Source of the DNA: Chitinophagales bacterium
GTDB taxonomy: Bacteria; Bacteroidota; Bacteroidia; Chitinophagales; Chitinophagaceae
Direction: 5' to 3'
Assembly: GCA_015654595.1 (NCBI GenBank)
Contig: JAATGQ010000070.1
Coordinates: 1-41,225 of the forward strand
DNA length: 41,225 bases
Part shown: one piece after another, positions 16,791 through 25,329 of the stretch
Layout of the letters: each line of letters begins with the position of its first letter
Position numbering within the stretch: the first letter of the stretch is position 1
The notes under the pieces: generated by a model
Seen by the model: only the letters and a program-made list of their open reading frames with translations
Databases searched by the model: none
Told to the model about the DNA's origin: nothing
Made by a program: the position numbers and the translations under genes

Positions 16791-17330
16791 CTATATCTTA
16801 TTAGTTATTCTTCAAATATTGCTAAGCATCTAAGTCACAGCGGCAACAAGTTCCTACCCAGCTTGTTATCGAATACAGTCTGGCACTCACGCAAGCTTAT
16901 TTCATTCATAAGGTGCCGCGTATTGATATTCAAGGCTTGAAAATTTTTGAGATCGGAGAAAAATATTAATTCGAGGATTTAAGAATTCGTAATGCCATTC
17001 GAGGAATTAATTCGCTGACGGAGATCCAAAAATGGATGGAGAACCTGGTCTACATGCAGTTGCTCAGGGAAGGCTTCAAGGTTTATGTAGGTAAAACAGA
17101 TCAACTGGAGATTGATTTCGTTGGCCAGCGCCTCCAGGAACGGATTTATGTGCAGGTTTGCTTCAGAATGGAAGGAGAAAGTGCCCGACAACGTGAAGTC
17201 GCTAGCTTGCAGAAAACAGGTGACAATTTTCCAAAAGTATATTGTGACCCTGGATGAATATGCACTGGGAATTACTTCAGCGGGAATCGCCGTGGTGCAT
17301 TTGAGAGAGTTCCTACTTAGATATTTATAA
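16791..17330 (+). pseudogene. DUF4143 AAA-type ATPase, C-terminal remnant
   Basis: Only the C-terminal third of a DUF4143 (AAA_14-type) ATPase is present. Readable pieces are LVIEYSLALTQAYFIHKVPR, IQGLKIFEIGEKY, FEDLRIRNAIRGIN, WMENLVYMQLLREGFKVYVG, QLEIDFV and, in another frame, VTLDEYALGITSAGIAVVH and LREFLL. Damage: a one-base loss near 16835, an in-frame TAA at about 16969 between EKY and FEDL, and a one-base insertion at about 17238. The Walker A part is missing. It is clearly decayed and lies directly after the RhuM remnant, so this stretch (16.5-17.3 kb) is a graveyard of accessory genes. Confidence 0.82.
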
Positions 17331-17341
17331 ACTCTTAAGAG

Positions 17342-17387
17342 ACTGGACTTAATGGGGGAGGGATGTAAATTACCCTCCCACACCAGT
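17342..17387 (+). terminator. Hairpin after the ATPase remnant
   Basis: GGGAGGG (17356-17362) pairs with CCCTCCC (17373-17379) across a 10-base loop, with outer ACTGG/CCAGT arms (17342-17346 and 17383-17387). A T-rich stretch follows, consistent with an intrinsic terminator for the former ATPase gene. Confidence 0.5.
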
Positions 17388-17516
17388 TCCTTTTCCTTAT
17401 TGCGCTTTATAAAGCTATTTGGGAAAAAGGAGCGCGGAATGAGATTGGTACTCTGCCTGCGCAGAAAGCGCTGCCGTCCCCGCCGGCAGATCCCATAGAA
17501 ATCTTATCTTACATCT

Positions 17517-19103
17517 ATGCTTCAGGACAACCTTCTACTGATCATATCCTTGCTATTCGCGACTTCCATGTTGGCGATACTGAGCGACAAGCTCCGTATC
17601 TCCTATCCTATCTTCCTGGTCATGGCCGGATTGGGCATCAGCCTTATTCCAGGTATCCCCAATATTACGCTTCAGCCCGATATCGTATTTATCGTCTTTT
17701 TGCCCCCGCTGCTCTATGCTGCCGCCTGGAATACTTCCTGGCATGACTTCTGGCGGATGCGCCGCCCGATCGGCATGCTGGCGATGGGGCTGGTCATCTT
17801 TACGGCTGTGGCTGTTGCCTTTGTATCGCACTGGATGATCCCCGATTTCTCCCTGGCGCTGGGCTTCCTGCTGGGCGGCGTCGTATCTCCGACCGATGCG
17901 GTGGCGGCAACCGGCATCGTCCAGAATGCCAATCTGCCAAAGCGCGTCGTTACCGTGCTGGAAGGCGAGAGCCTGGTCAACGATGCGTCGGGTCTGGTGG
18001 TTTACCGCGTCGCGATGGCAGCGCTGCTGACCGGTCAATTCATTTTATGGAAGGCCGCCGCCAATTTTTTTGTTGTCGCTTTCATGGGTATTATCGTCGG
18101 TTTGGCGATAGCCCTCATCGTCTATGCGATCCATCGCTGGCTTCCAACTACGGCCGCCATCGACACTTCGATCACGCTGGTCTCGCCCTATCTGATGTAT
18201 ATTGCCGCGGAGCATTTTCACTTCTCGGGCGTGTTGTCTGTCGTTACCGGCGGACTCTTTCTCAGTTATCATTCCAGCAAGATCCTCAGCTATAGTTCGC
18301 GGCTGCAGTCGATCAGCGTTTGGAATATCCTGACCTTTCTGCTCAACGGCGTTGTGTTTATCCTGATCGGTTTGCAGCTGCCGCATATTGCCGACACATT
18401 GGGCGAGTATTCTCTGAAAGAAGGCATCTACTATGGCCTTATCATCAGTGTTGTCGCGGTGGTTGTCCGGATCCTCTGGGTCTATCCCGGCGCCTATCTG
18501 CCAAGGATGTGCAGCGCAAAAATAAGAAGACGGGAACCTAACCCCGGCGTCAAAACGATCTTTATCATCGGCTGGAGCGGGATGCGCGGCGTTGTGTCGC
18601 TTGCTTCGGCACTGGCCATTCCGATCTCGCTGGTCGACGGCGTGGCGTTTCCCCAGCGGAATATAATTCTGTTCATCACCTTTGTCGTTATCCTGTTCAC
18701 ACTCGTGCTGCAAGGGCTTAGCCTGCCCTTCCTCATCCGCTGGCTGAAGATCCCGCAGATGGACAGCGAAGAAGATCAAAAGCTGGGTATCCGTCTGCGG
18801 CTGGCCCATGCCGTGCTGGATTATATCAATGGACAGTATGAAGAAGAGGCTGCTACAATCGATGCGTTCTCGAGACTGAAGGACCGGTACGAACGGATGG
18901 CTGCTATTGCGGGAAAAAGACTCGAGAATAAAGAAGATGGGGCGGGTTCCTTTCTGCCTCGCTACCGACAGCTGCTGCTCGAACTGGTGGGCGTGCAGCG
19001 CGAAGAGCTGACAAAGATGCGACAACAGAACAGCTATTCCGACGAGCTGCTGCGCAAGCGCGAATACGAGCTCGATCTCGAGGAGGCACGGTTCCGGCGG
19101 TAG
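17517..19103 (+). CDS. CPA1-family Na+/H+ antiporter (NhaP/YjcE type)
   Basis: 528 residues with about 12 membrane segments up to residue 410 and a cytoplasmic tail of about 115 residues. Family motifs: PIFLVMAGLGISL, FLPPLLYAAAW, VVSPTDAVAATGI, GESLVNDASGLV (the N-D pair that binds the cation) and WSGMRGVVSLASALAIP near 355-370. It exchanges Na+ (or K+) for protons across the inner membrane for pH and salt homeostasis. The tail, with coiled-coil-like Glu/Arg runs, is typical of the Na_H_antiport_1 group. The gene follows the accessory-gene remnants and converges with the hybrid kinase gene across a minisatellite. TATCTTAC, 6 nt before the ATG, may be a -7 box. Confidence 0.93.
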   Translation: MLQDNLLLIISLLFATSMLAILSDKLRISYPIFLVMAGLGISLIPGIPNITLQPDIVFIVFLPPLLYAAAWNTSWHDFWRMRRPIGMLAMGLVIFTAVAVAFVSHWMIPDFSLALGFLLGGVVSPTDAVAATGIVQNANLPKRVVTVLEGESLVNDASGLVVYRVAMAALLTGQFILWKAAANFFVVAFMGIIVGLAIALIVYAIHRWLPTTAAIDTSITLVSPYLMYIAAEHFHFSGVLSVVTGGLFLSYHSSKILSYSSRLQSISVWNILTFLLNGVVFILIGLQLPHIADTLGEYSLKEGIYYGLIISVVAVVVRILWVYPGAYLPRMCSAKIRRREPNPGVKTIFIIGWSGMRGVVSLASALAIPISLVDGVAFPQRNIILFITFVVILFTLVLQGLSLPFLIRWLKIPQMDSEEDQKLGIRLRLAHAVLDYINGQYEEEAATIDAFSRLKDRYERMAAIAGKRLENKEDGAGSFLPRYRQLLLELVGVQREELTKMRQQNSYSDELLRKREYELDLEEARFRR

Positions 19104-19151
19104 GCGGCCGAACGCCATGGTCACGGAAATCAGATCCGGCACGGGATCGGA

Positions 19152-19390
19152 GACGCGGAGAACGGGGGAGGATCGGCGAATGCCGGGGCTCAGGAGGGGG
19201 ACGGGTGACGCGGAGAACCGAGGGAAGATTGGCGCATGTCGGGGCTTGGGAGGGGGATCGGTGACGCGGAGAACGGGGGAGGATCGGCGAATGCCGGAGC
19301 TCAGGAGGGGGACGGGTGACGCGGAGAACCGGGGGAGGATTGGCGCATGCCGGGGCTCAGGAGGGGGATCGGGGGATCGGTGACGGATGT
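19152..19390. repeat. 55/56-bp tandem repeat with alternating A-B units
   Basis: The core GACGCGGAGAAC recurs at 19152, 19207, 19263 and 19318, spacing 55, 56 and 55 bp. Units alternate: A units read GGGGGAGGATCGGCGAATGC and B units have GATTGGCGCATG, so the higher-order period is about 111 bp (A-B-A-B). A degenerate tail repeats GGGGGATCGG up to about 19390. It fills most of the gap between the convergent antiporter and kinase genes (19104-19448), which has no gene. The spacing is not a multiple of three, and the units have no unique spacers, so it is neither coding nor CRISPR. Confidence 0.88.
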
Positions 19391-19448
19391 CCGGCGTGGA
19401 GTATACGGGATCGGCGGTGACCAGCGGCGGCCTGCAAAACCGCGGGCG

Positions 19449-21809
19449 CTAACTCCTCGTATACTGCAAGATCACCCGAAACAAATCATCCGGACTAAAG
19501 GGCTTAACTACCACATCGGTCAGCCCTGCAGCAAATGCATCGCTCTCCACTTCTTTTGGCGTGCTTGCGGTCAGTGCGATGATCGGCAGGGTCTCCCCTC
19601 TTTTCCGGAGCAGGGCAGTCGCCTCGTATCCATCCATGACCGGCATGTGCAGGTCCATCAGCACGATGCGATGACGGGCCGGGTCGAGCTTTTCTATTGC
19701 TTCCATTCCATTGACCGCGACGTCTACGATCGCGCCGTTGTTTTCCAGCATCGTCTGTGCAACCAGCACGTTCAGCGGATTGTCTTCTACCAGCAGCACG
19801 CCGATGCCATTCAGCAGCGGCTCTTCATCAGCGCCAACGGAGAGGTCTCCATCCGGCATAGCCCCGTCTTCTGCGAAAGCAAAAGTCTGCGTAAAATAAA
19901 AACGCGAACCTTCGCCGGGCGTACTCGACAGGTGAAGGCGAACGCCTTGCAGTTCGAGGATCTTCCTGGTGATGGCGAGTCCAAGACCTGTACCGCCATA
20001 GCTGCGGGAGGTGGAGGAGTCGGCCTGGGTAAAGCGGTCAAAAATGAGTTCCTGTTTTTCGGGCGCGATGCCGATACCCGTGTCCTGTACGCTGACCGTC
20101 ACGGTGACCGATCCGGCATCAATGGCTTCTACGCCGACAGAGACCTTCACCCATCCATCCTTTGTAAACTTGAGCGCATTGTGGACAAGGTTATTGATCA
20201 CCTGGCTGGTCCGGGTCGGGTCCCCGAGAACCTTGCGGTCGAGTCTCGAATCGATGTCCGTCAGCAGCCGGATGCTTTTCTCCTGGGCCGTGTTCTTCAG
20301 GCCGGCGATGATGTTTCGGGCGATGGCCGGCAGGTCCATGGGGATACTTTCAAATCCGATCTTGCCCTCTTCGATCTTGTTGTAGTCGAGAATATTGTTG
20401 ACGATCGAAAGCAGGTTATTGGCGGAGAACAACAGTACGTCGAGGTCTTCTTTCTGATCGGGGCGAGGTTCGTTGTGGAGCATCAGATGCGTCATTCCGA
20501 TGACCGCGTTCAGCGGAGTCCGGATCTCATGAGACATCGTGGACAGAAATTCCGACTTTGCCTTAAGACCTTGCTGGGCCTGCAGGGCGGCCCGGCGGAA
20601 GGTATGAGCAAAGCGATGCGAAAGCGCCAGCGACTGAAAGAAGAAAAAGGCGATATAGCAGAAAAGCAGCGTTATGCGCATTTCCGAGAAGAAGCCAAAA
20701 TAATGCAGGTTCATGATCAGCCCGATGAACAGCATCACGCAAGTGCTGAGCAGCGCAAACAACGATCCGCTCCGCCGGGCCCTTGCCGCACACAGGTAGA
20801 CATACATGGTATAGGCGATGGTAAAGAACATGACGCCAAGGAAGGGGACCAGGACTTTGGTAAAAATGAGGGTAGGCGTAAAAAGGATTACTGCTGAATA
20901 AAGCAGGCAAACGACGATAAATGCCCTGGTGATCACCAGATGACCATCCTGCGGATAGAGTTTGCTGGTATAGATATTGAAAAATGCAATGGCCAGTGTA
21001 AGGCTGAGGTATTCGAGCCGGATGGTGAAGAACCAGCTATAGAAAGGAAAAATGGCGTGAAAAGAATAATGGTCGGTGCCTACCATCCGGTAGCTGAACA
21101 CCATGCAGAACAATGCAAAATAGAGGATGGTCTTATCGTGCCGGCTGAAGATGAACAGGGCAAGGAAGAAAAGGCCGCCCATAAACATACAGCCGCCGAG
21201 CATGAAGTCGTAGGCGATTTCCCGGTTCTTTTTCAGAAAGAGCTGGTCTTTGTCGCCGATGAGGATGGATTTGAAGACGCCGCCTCTGGCATGCCAGTAA
21301 TTGGCTACCTGTTGAACGAGGACCAGCGTATCGGATTGTCCCGCAGGGGGAGCGACGTACCGGGTCGTCCAGAAGGGTTCACTTTGTTCTTTGGTGGAGG
21401 CGGGTATACCCTCCTGGGCCTGGAGGACCCCATTGATGTAGAAGCGGAACGAGCAATAATTATCCGGCACTTCAAACCCGATGCGGGGCCGCTTATGGGG
21501 CAGCAAGACCGTAAGCCGATAAGTGCCACAGCCTATAGACGGCAGTTTGTGGCCATGAAGGGTGATATTGTTCCAGAGAGTGGGGTAAGGAACATATTCA
21601 AAGGCGGCGCCGGATAAACTATCGGGGGAGAGCAGCCGGTTGGGAACAAAGGCCCATTGGCCGTCGAGGGCGAGAGGGCGGGAAAACAAATCCGTATTGC
21701 GCAGATCGATCAGTCCCTGCCGGGCAGCGGGAGGGGGATTCTCTCCGCGGGCAAAGCAGGTGAAGCAGAAGGTTAACCAGAGTAGGAAGAGCGCAAATTT
21801 TTGCGACAT
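19449..21809 (-). CDS. Hybrid sensor histidine kinase with 7TMR-DISM input and receiver domain
   Basis: 786 residues. A signal peptide (to about 22) precedes an extracellular beta-sandwich of the DISM type (about 30-190), then seven hydrophobic segments (about 200-400), the 7TMR-DISM architecture thought to sense carbohydrates or other ligands. The HisKA domain has FLSTMSH427EIRTPLN, with H427 as the phosphorylated residue. HATPase_c follows (VINNLVHNALKFT, VQDTGIGIAPEKQ, SYGGTGLGLAI). A receiver domain begins GVLLVEDNPLNVLVAQ, with D719 in VLMDLHMPVMDGYEA as phospho-acceptor and the ALTAS and VKPF landmarks. No output domain is fused, so a separate Hpt or regulator is expected. The ligand and target are unknown. 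Confidence 0.94.
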   Translation of the reverse strand: MSQKFALFLLWLTFCFTCFARGENPPPAARQGLIDLRNTDLFSRPLALDGQWAFVPNRLLSPDSLSGAAFEYVPYPTLWNNITLHGHKLPSIGCGTYRLTVLLPHKRPRIGFEVPDNYCSFRFYINGVLQAQEGIPASTKEQSEPFWTTRYVAPPAGQSDTLVLVQQVANYWHARGGVFKSILIGDKDQLFLKKNREIAYDFMLGGCMFMGGLFFLALFIFSRHDKTILYFALFCMVFSYRMVGTDHYSFHAIFPFYSWFFTIRLEYLSLTLAIAFFNIYTSKLYPQDGHLVITRAFIVVCLLYSAVILFTPTLIFTKVLVPFLGVMFFTIAYTMYVYLCAARARRSGSLFALLSTCVMLFIGLIMNLHYFGFFSEMRITLLFCYIAFFFFQSLALSHRFAHTFRRAALQAQQGLKAKSEFLSTMSHEIRTPLNAVIGMTHLMLHNEPRPDQKEDLDVLLFSANNLLSIVNNILDYNKIEEGKIGFESIPMDLPAIARNIIAGLKNTAQEKSIRLLTDIDSRLDRKVLGDPTRTSQVINNLVHNALKFTKDGWVKVSVGVEAIDAGSVTVTVSVQDTGIGIAPEKQELIFDRFTQADSSTSRSYGGTGLGLAITRKILELQGVRLHLSSTPGEGSRFYFTQTFAFAEDGAMPDGDLSVGADEEPLLNGIGVLLVEDNPLNVLVAQTMLENNGAIVDVAVNGMEAIEKLDPARHRIVLMDLHMPVMDGYEATALLRKRGETLPIIALTASTPKEVESDAFAAGLTDVVVKPFSPDDLFRVILQYTRS

Positions 21810-21823
21810 ACCGCTAAGTAACG

Positions 21824-21859
21824 AAAAAGGGACTCGCTTTAGTCAGCAAGTCCCTTTTT
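21824..21859 (-). terminator. Intrinsic terminator of the OmpA gene
   Basis: A perfect 11-bp stem, AAAAAGGGACT (21824-21834) and AGTCCCTTTTT (21849-21859), has a 14-base loop 24 bp after the stop of the minus-strand OmpA gene. On the minus strand the stem ends in a run of T, the usual intrinsic terminator layout. It also insulates the kinase gene, which starts 15 bp further on. Confidence 0.85.
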
Positions 21860-21882
21860 ATTATTTAACTAAGGTAAACTAC

Positions 21883-22749
21883 TTATTTTTTCTCCAGCAG
21901 CTTGAAGAACTGATCCAGCTGAGGCAGAATTACGATACGAGTGCGGCGGTTAGCAGCGCGGCCTTCTTCTGTACTATTGTCGGTGACAGGAACGTATTCG
22001 CCACGACCAGCGGCTGTGATGTGCGCAGGGTCAAGGCCGTATTCCTTCTGAAGAATGCGAACGACTGAAGTAGCACGCTTAACAGACAGATCCCAGTTGT
22101 CTTTCAGGTCGCCGGGGTGGTTGAAAGGCTTGTTGTCGGTATGACCTTCAACCATGAACTCGATGTCAGGCTGAGCCTTCAGCACCTGAGCGACCTTTCC
22201 GAGGACGGCCTTAGCATCAGGAGATACGACGTACTTGCCGCTCTTGAACAGCAGCTTGTCAGAAATGTCGATGTAAACAACACCCTTGTCAACCTTGATG
22301 TTGATGTCCTTGTCATCCATGTTGCCGATAGCGCCTTTCAGGTTCTGAACCAGGGCCATGTTGACGGAATCCTTGTGAGCGAGTTCTGCCTGAAGATTCT
22401 GGATATAGGCATCTTTACTGCCGATATTGTCCAAAGATTTTTTGATGCTTTCTGCCTGAGAGTTCGAAATGACAGAAAGATCCTGCAGTTGTTTAAGGGT
22501 AGCGTCATGATTTTGCTTCAGGAAATCGATCTGCTTGTTGAGGGCGTCAATCTGGTTTTGCAGCGCTGTTTTCTGGCTAGCATCCTGAGCGGTCAGGTCG
22601 TTACAATTCTTGAGATCGCCAGCCAGCTTGCTGTTTGCAGCGGTCAAAGAGTCGATCTTAGCTTCGGCAGCTTTGTACTTTTTTTGACTGACACAGGAAA
22701 ATAGGACAACAGGAAGTGCAGCGAAAAGCAATGTTTGTTTAAGCTTCAT
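21883..22749 (-). CDS. OmpA-family peptidoglycan-binding lipoprotein
   Basis: The ATG at 22749 is preferred over one at 22761 because it gives a clean lipoprotein signal (MKLKQTLLFAALPVVLFSC, Cys19), and 288 residues. A coiled-coil region follows (about 25-130, KIDSLTAANSKLAGDLKN and NQIDALNKQIDFLKQNHD). The OmpA/MotB C-terminal domain begins near 150 (DKLLFKSGKYVV) and carries VEGHTDNKPF, NWDLSVKRATSVVRIL and GRGEYVPV with NRRTRIVI: the Asp and Arg that bind diaminopimelate are present. It therefore tethers the outer membrane to peptidoglycan, as Pal and OmpA do. It is a single gene with its own terminator and a TATATTTG box upstream. Confidence 0.93.
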   Translation of the reverse strand: MKLKQTLLFAALPVVLFSCVSQKKYKAAEAKIDSLTAANSKLAGDLKNCNDLTAQDASQKTALQNQIDALNKQIDFLKQNHDATLKQLQDLSVISNSQAESIKKSLDNIGSKDAYIQNLQAELAHKDSVNMALVQNLKGAIGNMDDKDINIKVDKGVVYIDISDKLLFKSGKYVVSPDAKAVLGKVAQVLKAQPDIEFMVEGHTDNKPFNHPGDLKDNWDLSVKRATSVVRILQKEYGLDPAHITAAGRGEYVPVTDNSTEEGRAANRRTRIVILPQLDQFFKLLEKK

Positions 22750-22822
22750 AGTAATTATCATTTTTTTAATAAATACTTATTCCTCTTCACGTACTGCGAG
22801 TGAACTTCGAAGAATAATTTGT

Positions 22823-22830
22823 CAAATATA
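22823..22830 (-). promoter_or_regulatory. Possible -7 box for the OmpA gene
   Basis: On the minus strand this reads TATATTTG, an exact match to the Bacteroidota -7 consensus TAnnTTTG, about 74 bp before the ATG. No TTTG is present at the usual -33 distance, so the call rests on the -7 box alone. Confidence 0.4.
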
Positions 22831-23121
22831 TATCAACAAAACAAAAAAGCTAAGATTGTTGAGGATTAAAATAAGGCTAATTTGATGCCAAATTCACGGT
22901 TAATGAGGTATTTATGCGGGTATACCTATATCTCAATCCCGTGGAACATGCGTGAACATTGGGCTTAACGCCGTTCATAAGTAATTTTTGAAACCGTCAT
23001 CGCAATAGGACGGTTTGCTGTCCTGAGTTTGGTCTAATCAGTTAAAAATATGTAAATGTATCCCCAGTTAAAGATCGTCCTCGGGGAGCCCAAAAAAGTT
23101 AGCGCGGAAATACTAAAAAAA

Positions 23122-23153
23122 TTAGTGTGTATAAAATAATTCTCCTACCTTTG
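23122..23153 (+). promoter_or_regulatory. Putative recA promoter
   Basis: TACCTTTG (23146-23153) matches the -7 consensus TAnnTTTG, and TTAG at 23122-23125 is a 3/4 match to the -33 TTTG with a 20-base spacer. The recA ATG is at 23193, giving a leader of about 35 nt. Confidence 0.6.
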
Positions 23154-23192
23154 ATGAATCAATAATTTTGGAAGAACTAAAAAACTACGATT

Positions 23193-24191
23193 ATGTCAAA
23201 TGCAGAAAAACTGAAGGCTTTAAAGCTGACGATGGATAAGATAGATAAGGATTTTGGCAAGGGCAGCGTGATGATGATGAATGAAAAGAGCCAGGACCCT
23301 ATGGAGGTCGTTTCCACCGGTTCGATCGGTCTGGATATAGCGTTGGGCGTCGGCGGATTGCCCAAAGGCAGGATCGTCGAAATATATGGACCGGAGTCGT
23401 CTGGTAAGACGACCATTGCTACTCATATTATTGCAGAAGCCCAGAAAAAGGGCGGAATGTGCGCCATCATCGATGCCGAACATGCTTTTGACAGCGGTTA
23501 TGCTCAAAAGTTAGGGGTTGACGTCGACAATCTGCTGATCTCCCAGCCTGACTATGGCGAACAAGGGCTGGAAATCGCCGACCGGCTGATCCTCTCCGGC
23601 GCCCTGGATGTTGTTGTGATCGACTCCGTTGCGGCCCTGGTTCCCAAAGGTGAGCTGGAAGGCGAGATGGGTGACAGCAAGATGGGCCTTCAGGCGAGAC
23701 TGATGTCCCAGGCCCTCAGAAAGCTGACCGCCACTATCGCCAAGACAAATACGATTTGTATCTTCATCAACCAACTGCGTGAAAAGATCGGCGTTATGTT
23801 TGGTAACCCCGAGACAACAACCGGCGGCAACGCACTGAAGTTCTACGCATCGGTTCGTCTCGATATCCGCCGTATGGCTCAGATCAAGGATGGCGAAGAA
23901 GCAGTCGGTAACCGCGTCAAAGTAAAGGTGGTAAAGAACAAGGTCGCTCCTCCTTTCCGCGCCGCAGAATTCGATATCGTGTTTGGCGAAGGTATTTCCA
24001 AGATGGGTGAGATCATCGACATGGGTGTTGAACTGGGAATCGTCAACAAGAGCGGAAGCTGGTTCAGCTACGGAACCGACAAGCTCGGCCAGGGTCGTGA
24101 TACGGTAAAACAGCTTTTACATGATAACCCGGAATTAGCTACAGAGATCGAAGGGAAGATCCGGGAAAAAGTGAAAGAAATGCAAGCTTAG
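23193..24191 (+). CDS. recA: RecA recombinase
   Basis: 332 residues. Walker A GPESSGKT is at 66-73, Walker B is [11 protein letters not shown], and the DNA-binding loops L1 ([19 protein letters not shown]) and L2 ([20 protein letters not shown]) are intact, followed by [17 protein letters not shown]. RecA forms ATP-dependent filaments on single-stranded DNA for strand exchange and repair. The C-terminus is short, ending [10 protein letters not shown], without the acidic tail seen in E. coli. The gene is monocistronic: a promoter-like site precedes it and a strong terminator follows. Confidence 0.99.
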   Translation: MSNAEKLKALKLTMDKIDKDFGKGSVMMMNEKSQDPMEVVSTGSIGLDIALGVGGLPKGRIVEIYGPESSGKTTIATHIIAEAQKKGGMCAIIDAEHAFDSGYAQKLGVDVDNLLISQPDYGEQGLEIADRLILSGALDVVVIDSVAALVPKGELEGEMGDSKMGLQARLMSQALRKLTATIAKTNTICIFINQLREKIGVMFGNPETTTGGNALKFYASVRLDIRRMAQIKDGEEAVGNRVKVKVVKNKVAPPFRAAEFDIVFGEGISKMGEIIDMGVELGIVNKSGSWFSYGTDKLGQGRDTVKQLLHDNPELATEIEGKIREKVKEMQA

Positions 24192-24229
24192 GTTTTTAGT
24201 TAGTTTTTAAATAGGTTAGTAAGTATGCT

Positions 24230-24258
24230 GCTCCGATGTCTATCGGAGCTTCTTTTTT
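24230..24258 (+). terminator. Intrinsic terminator of recA
   Basis: A perfect 8-bp stem, GCTCCGAT (24230-24237) and ATCGGAGC (24242-24249), with a GTCT tetraloop and the T-rich tail TTCTTTTTT, lies about 40 bp after the recA stop. Confidence 0.9.
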
Positions 24259-24408
24259 GCTCCTATCGAACAAAAATTGACATTTTATCCGCACTTATAC
24301 CTATCTTCATGCGTACAAGTACGTACGTATCCTACCCCAATTGTTCCGGTTGATCGAATTTCCCGCTAGCCAATCACACGCAGCTTTCTACACAGGCATC
24401 CTTAAAAT

Positions 24409-24440
24409 AAAAAAAGGGGTCTGAATAGAAATTCAACCCC
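24409..24440 (-). terminator. Intrinsic terminator of the T9SS protein gene
   Basis: On the minus strand GGGGTTGAAT (24440-24431) pairs with ATTCAGACCCC (24426-24416) with one bulged base and a TTCT loop, followed by seven T residues. The hairpin is about 100 bp after the stop codon. Confidence 0.7.
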
Positions 24441-24540
24441 GTTTTAAAATCCAATATCCTATGAAAAACCGAGATAAAGGTATAGGAATTATATCAATTC
24501 TGCAATACCTATTTGTGGTAATTATTAATTTAAGCAGTTT

Positions 24541-25173
24541 TTAATTTTTCAGCAGTTGTTGGGAAACCGCTCTATTGCTCTCTTTATCAGTAACTCGCAA
24601 CACGTAAACTCCTCTTTCAAGGGCACTTACATTAATGATCTGTATACCAGGCTGCAATCGCCTGCTAATCCTTATGCCGCCCGTTGGATCAACGACCTGA
24701 AGGTCGATACTGTGCTCAGTACGCACAATAAAAAGCTTATCTACAGGATTCGGGTAGAATTTAAAATCGACCTCTCCCGAAAGACTCACCTGTGTGGTCT
24801 TTGAATAAACGATCCTGCCATCCTGCCCGGAATATCTTATCCTGTAAACATCGGGACCATTCGCCGGCGCCTGGTCCGTCAACTGATAATGCTGCCGCAT
24901 ACCCGTAGCGCGCAGCGCATCGATCGTTTCATAATTAACGCCATCCGGACTGCGTTCGATAATGAAGAAGCCGCCTTCTGCCGCACTATCGGCGTCCCAT
25001 TGCAATAAGACCTTGTTGGATGAATTGACGGAAGCGGTAAACCCGGTGAATAAAGACTCCGTTGTACGGGCAGAGAGTTCCTGTACGGTGTCCGGTGTTT
25101 CCGGACCTCGCTGCGCCTGGGTCATAGAGACGCAGGTGACAGCCAGCAAGAGCGTACAGGTTAGCTTTTTCAT
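24541..25173 (-). CDS. Secreted protein with T9SS type A sorting domain
   Basis: 210 residues: signal peptide (MKKLTCTLLLAVTCVSMTQAQ), a fibronectin-III-like region (about 45-130, VNSSNKVLLQWDADSAAEGG and FFIIERSPDGVNYETIDA), and a C-terminal type IX secretion sorting domain (about 137-210) with FKFYPNPV, the diagnostic NPV motif, then GGIRISRRL, RGVYVLRVTD and the final QQLLKN. Such proteins cross the outer membrane by the T9SS and are released or attached to the cell surface. No catalytic domain is present, so an adhesive or structural role is possible (inference). It stands alone, with its own terminator. Confidence 0.9.
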   Translation of the reverse strand: MKKLTCTLLLAVTCVSMTQAQRGPETPDTVQELSARTTESLFTGFTASVNSSNKVLLQWDADSAAEGGFFIIERSPDGVNYETIDALRATGMRQHYQLTDQAPANGPDVYRIRYSGQDGRIVYSKTTQVSLSGEVDFKFYPNPVDKLFIVRTEHSIDLQVVDPTGGIRISRRLQPGIQIINVSALERGVYVLRVTDKESNRAVSQQLLKN

Positions 25174-25270
25174 GAATTCTGGGTAGTAAGTATAAAGACA
25201 GGGAGGTGTCTATAACAAAGATCCTGCCATTTGAAATTAAACGGCCGCAGAAGCGATAAATTTTATGCCG

Positions 25271-25305
25271 TTTGTTATACTTCTCTTAAAACCCTATTAC
25301 CTTAG
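25271..25305 (+). promoter_or_regulatory. Putative promoter of the mgsA operon
   Basis: TTTG (25271-25274) and TACCTTAG (25298-25305, 5 of 6 consensus positions of TAnnTTTG) are separated by 23 bases, within the plausible range. The mgsA ATG is 25 bp downstream. Confidence 0.45.
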
Positions 25306-25329
25306 ACCTGAAGAAACTCAAACCCGAAT

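Larger units (their letters stand above)
22750..23192. other. 443-bp intergenic region between OmpA and recA
   Basis: No gene was found. It is AT-rich near both start codons. It holds the putative OmpA -7 box, a perfect 8-bp hairpin (AAACCGTC at 22991-22998 and GACGGTTT at 23009-23016, 10-base loop) and the recA promoter. The hairpin lies about 180 bp before recA and could be a small terminator, an operator or the end of an unannotated RNA. No LexA-like site was recognised. Confidence 0.5.
24192..24540. other. 349-bp intergenic region after recA
   Basis: It holds the recA terminator and the minus-strand terminator of the T9SS protein gene. A perfect 10-bp palindrome TACGTACGTA lies at 24320-24329. 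A 27-codon hydrophobic ORF runs from ATG 24461 to TAA 24544 (MKNRDKGIGIIS..., ending NLSSF); it overlaps the neighbouring gene's stop codon and is probably chance. Confidence 0.45.

Noticed and set aside
19152..19390. Possible CRISPR array or repetitive coding gene
   Set aside because: Units are contiguous with no spacers, and the 55/56-bp period shifts frame at each unit, so it does not code for a repeat protein.
19347..20897. Long plus-strand ORF of 516 codons
   Set aside because: It is antisense to the histidine kinase, starts in the GC-rich repeat and has no recognisable domain.
24461..24544. 27-codon hydrophobic ORF that might be a small membrane peptide
   Set aside because: It has no promoter-like site, overlaps a neighbouring stop codon and lies in AT-rich intergenic DNA, so chance is likely.
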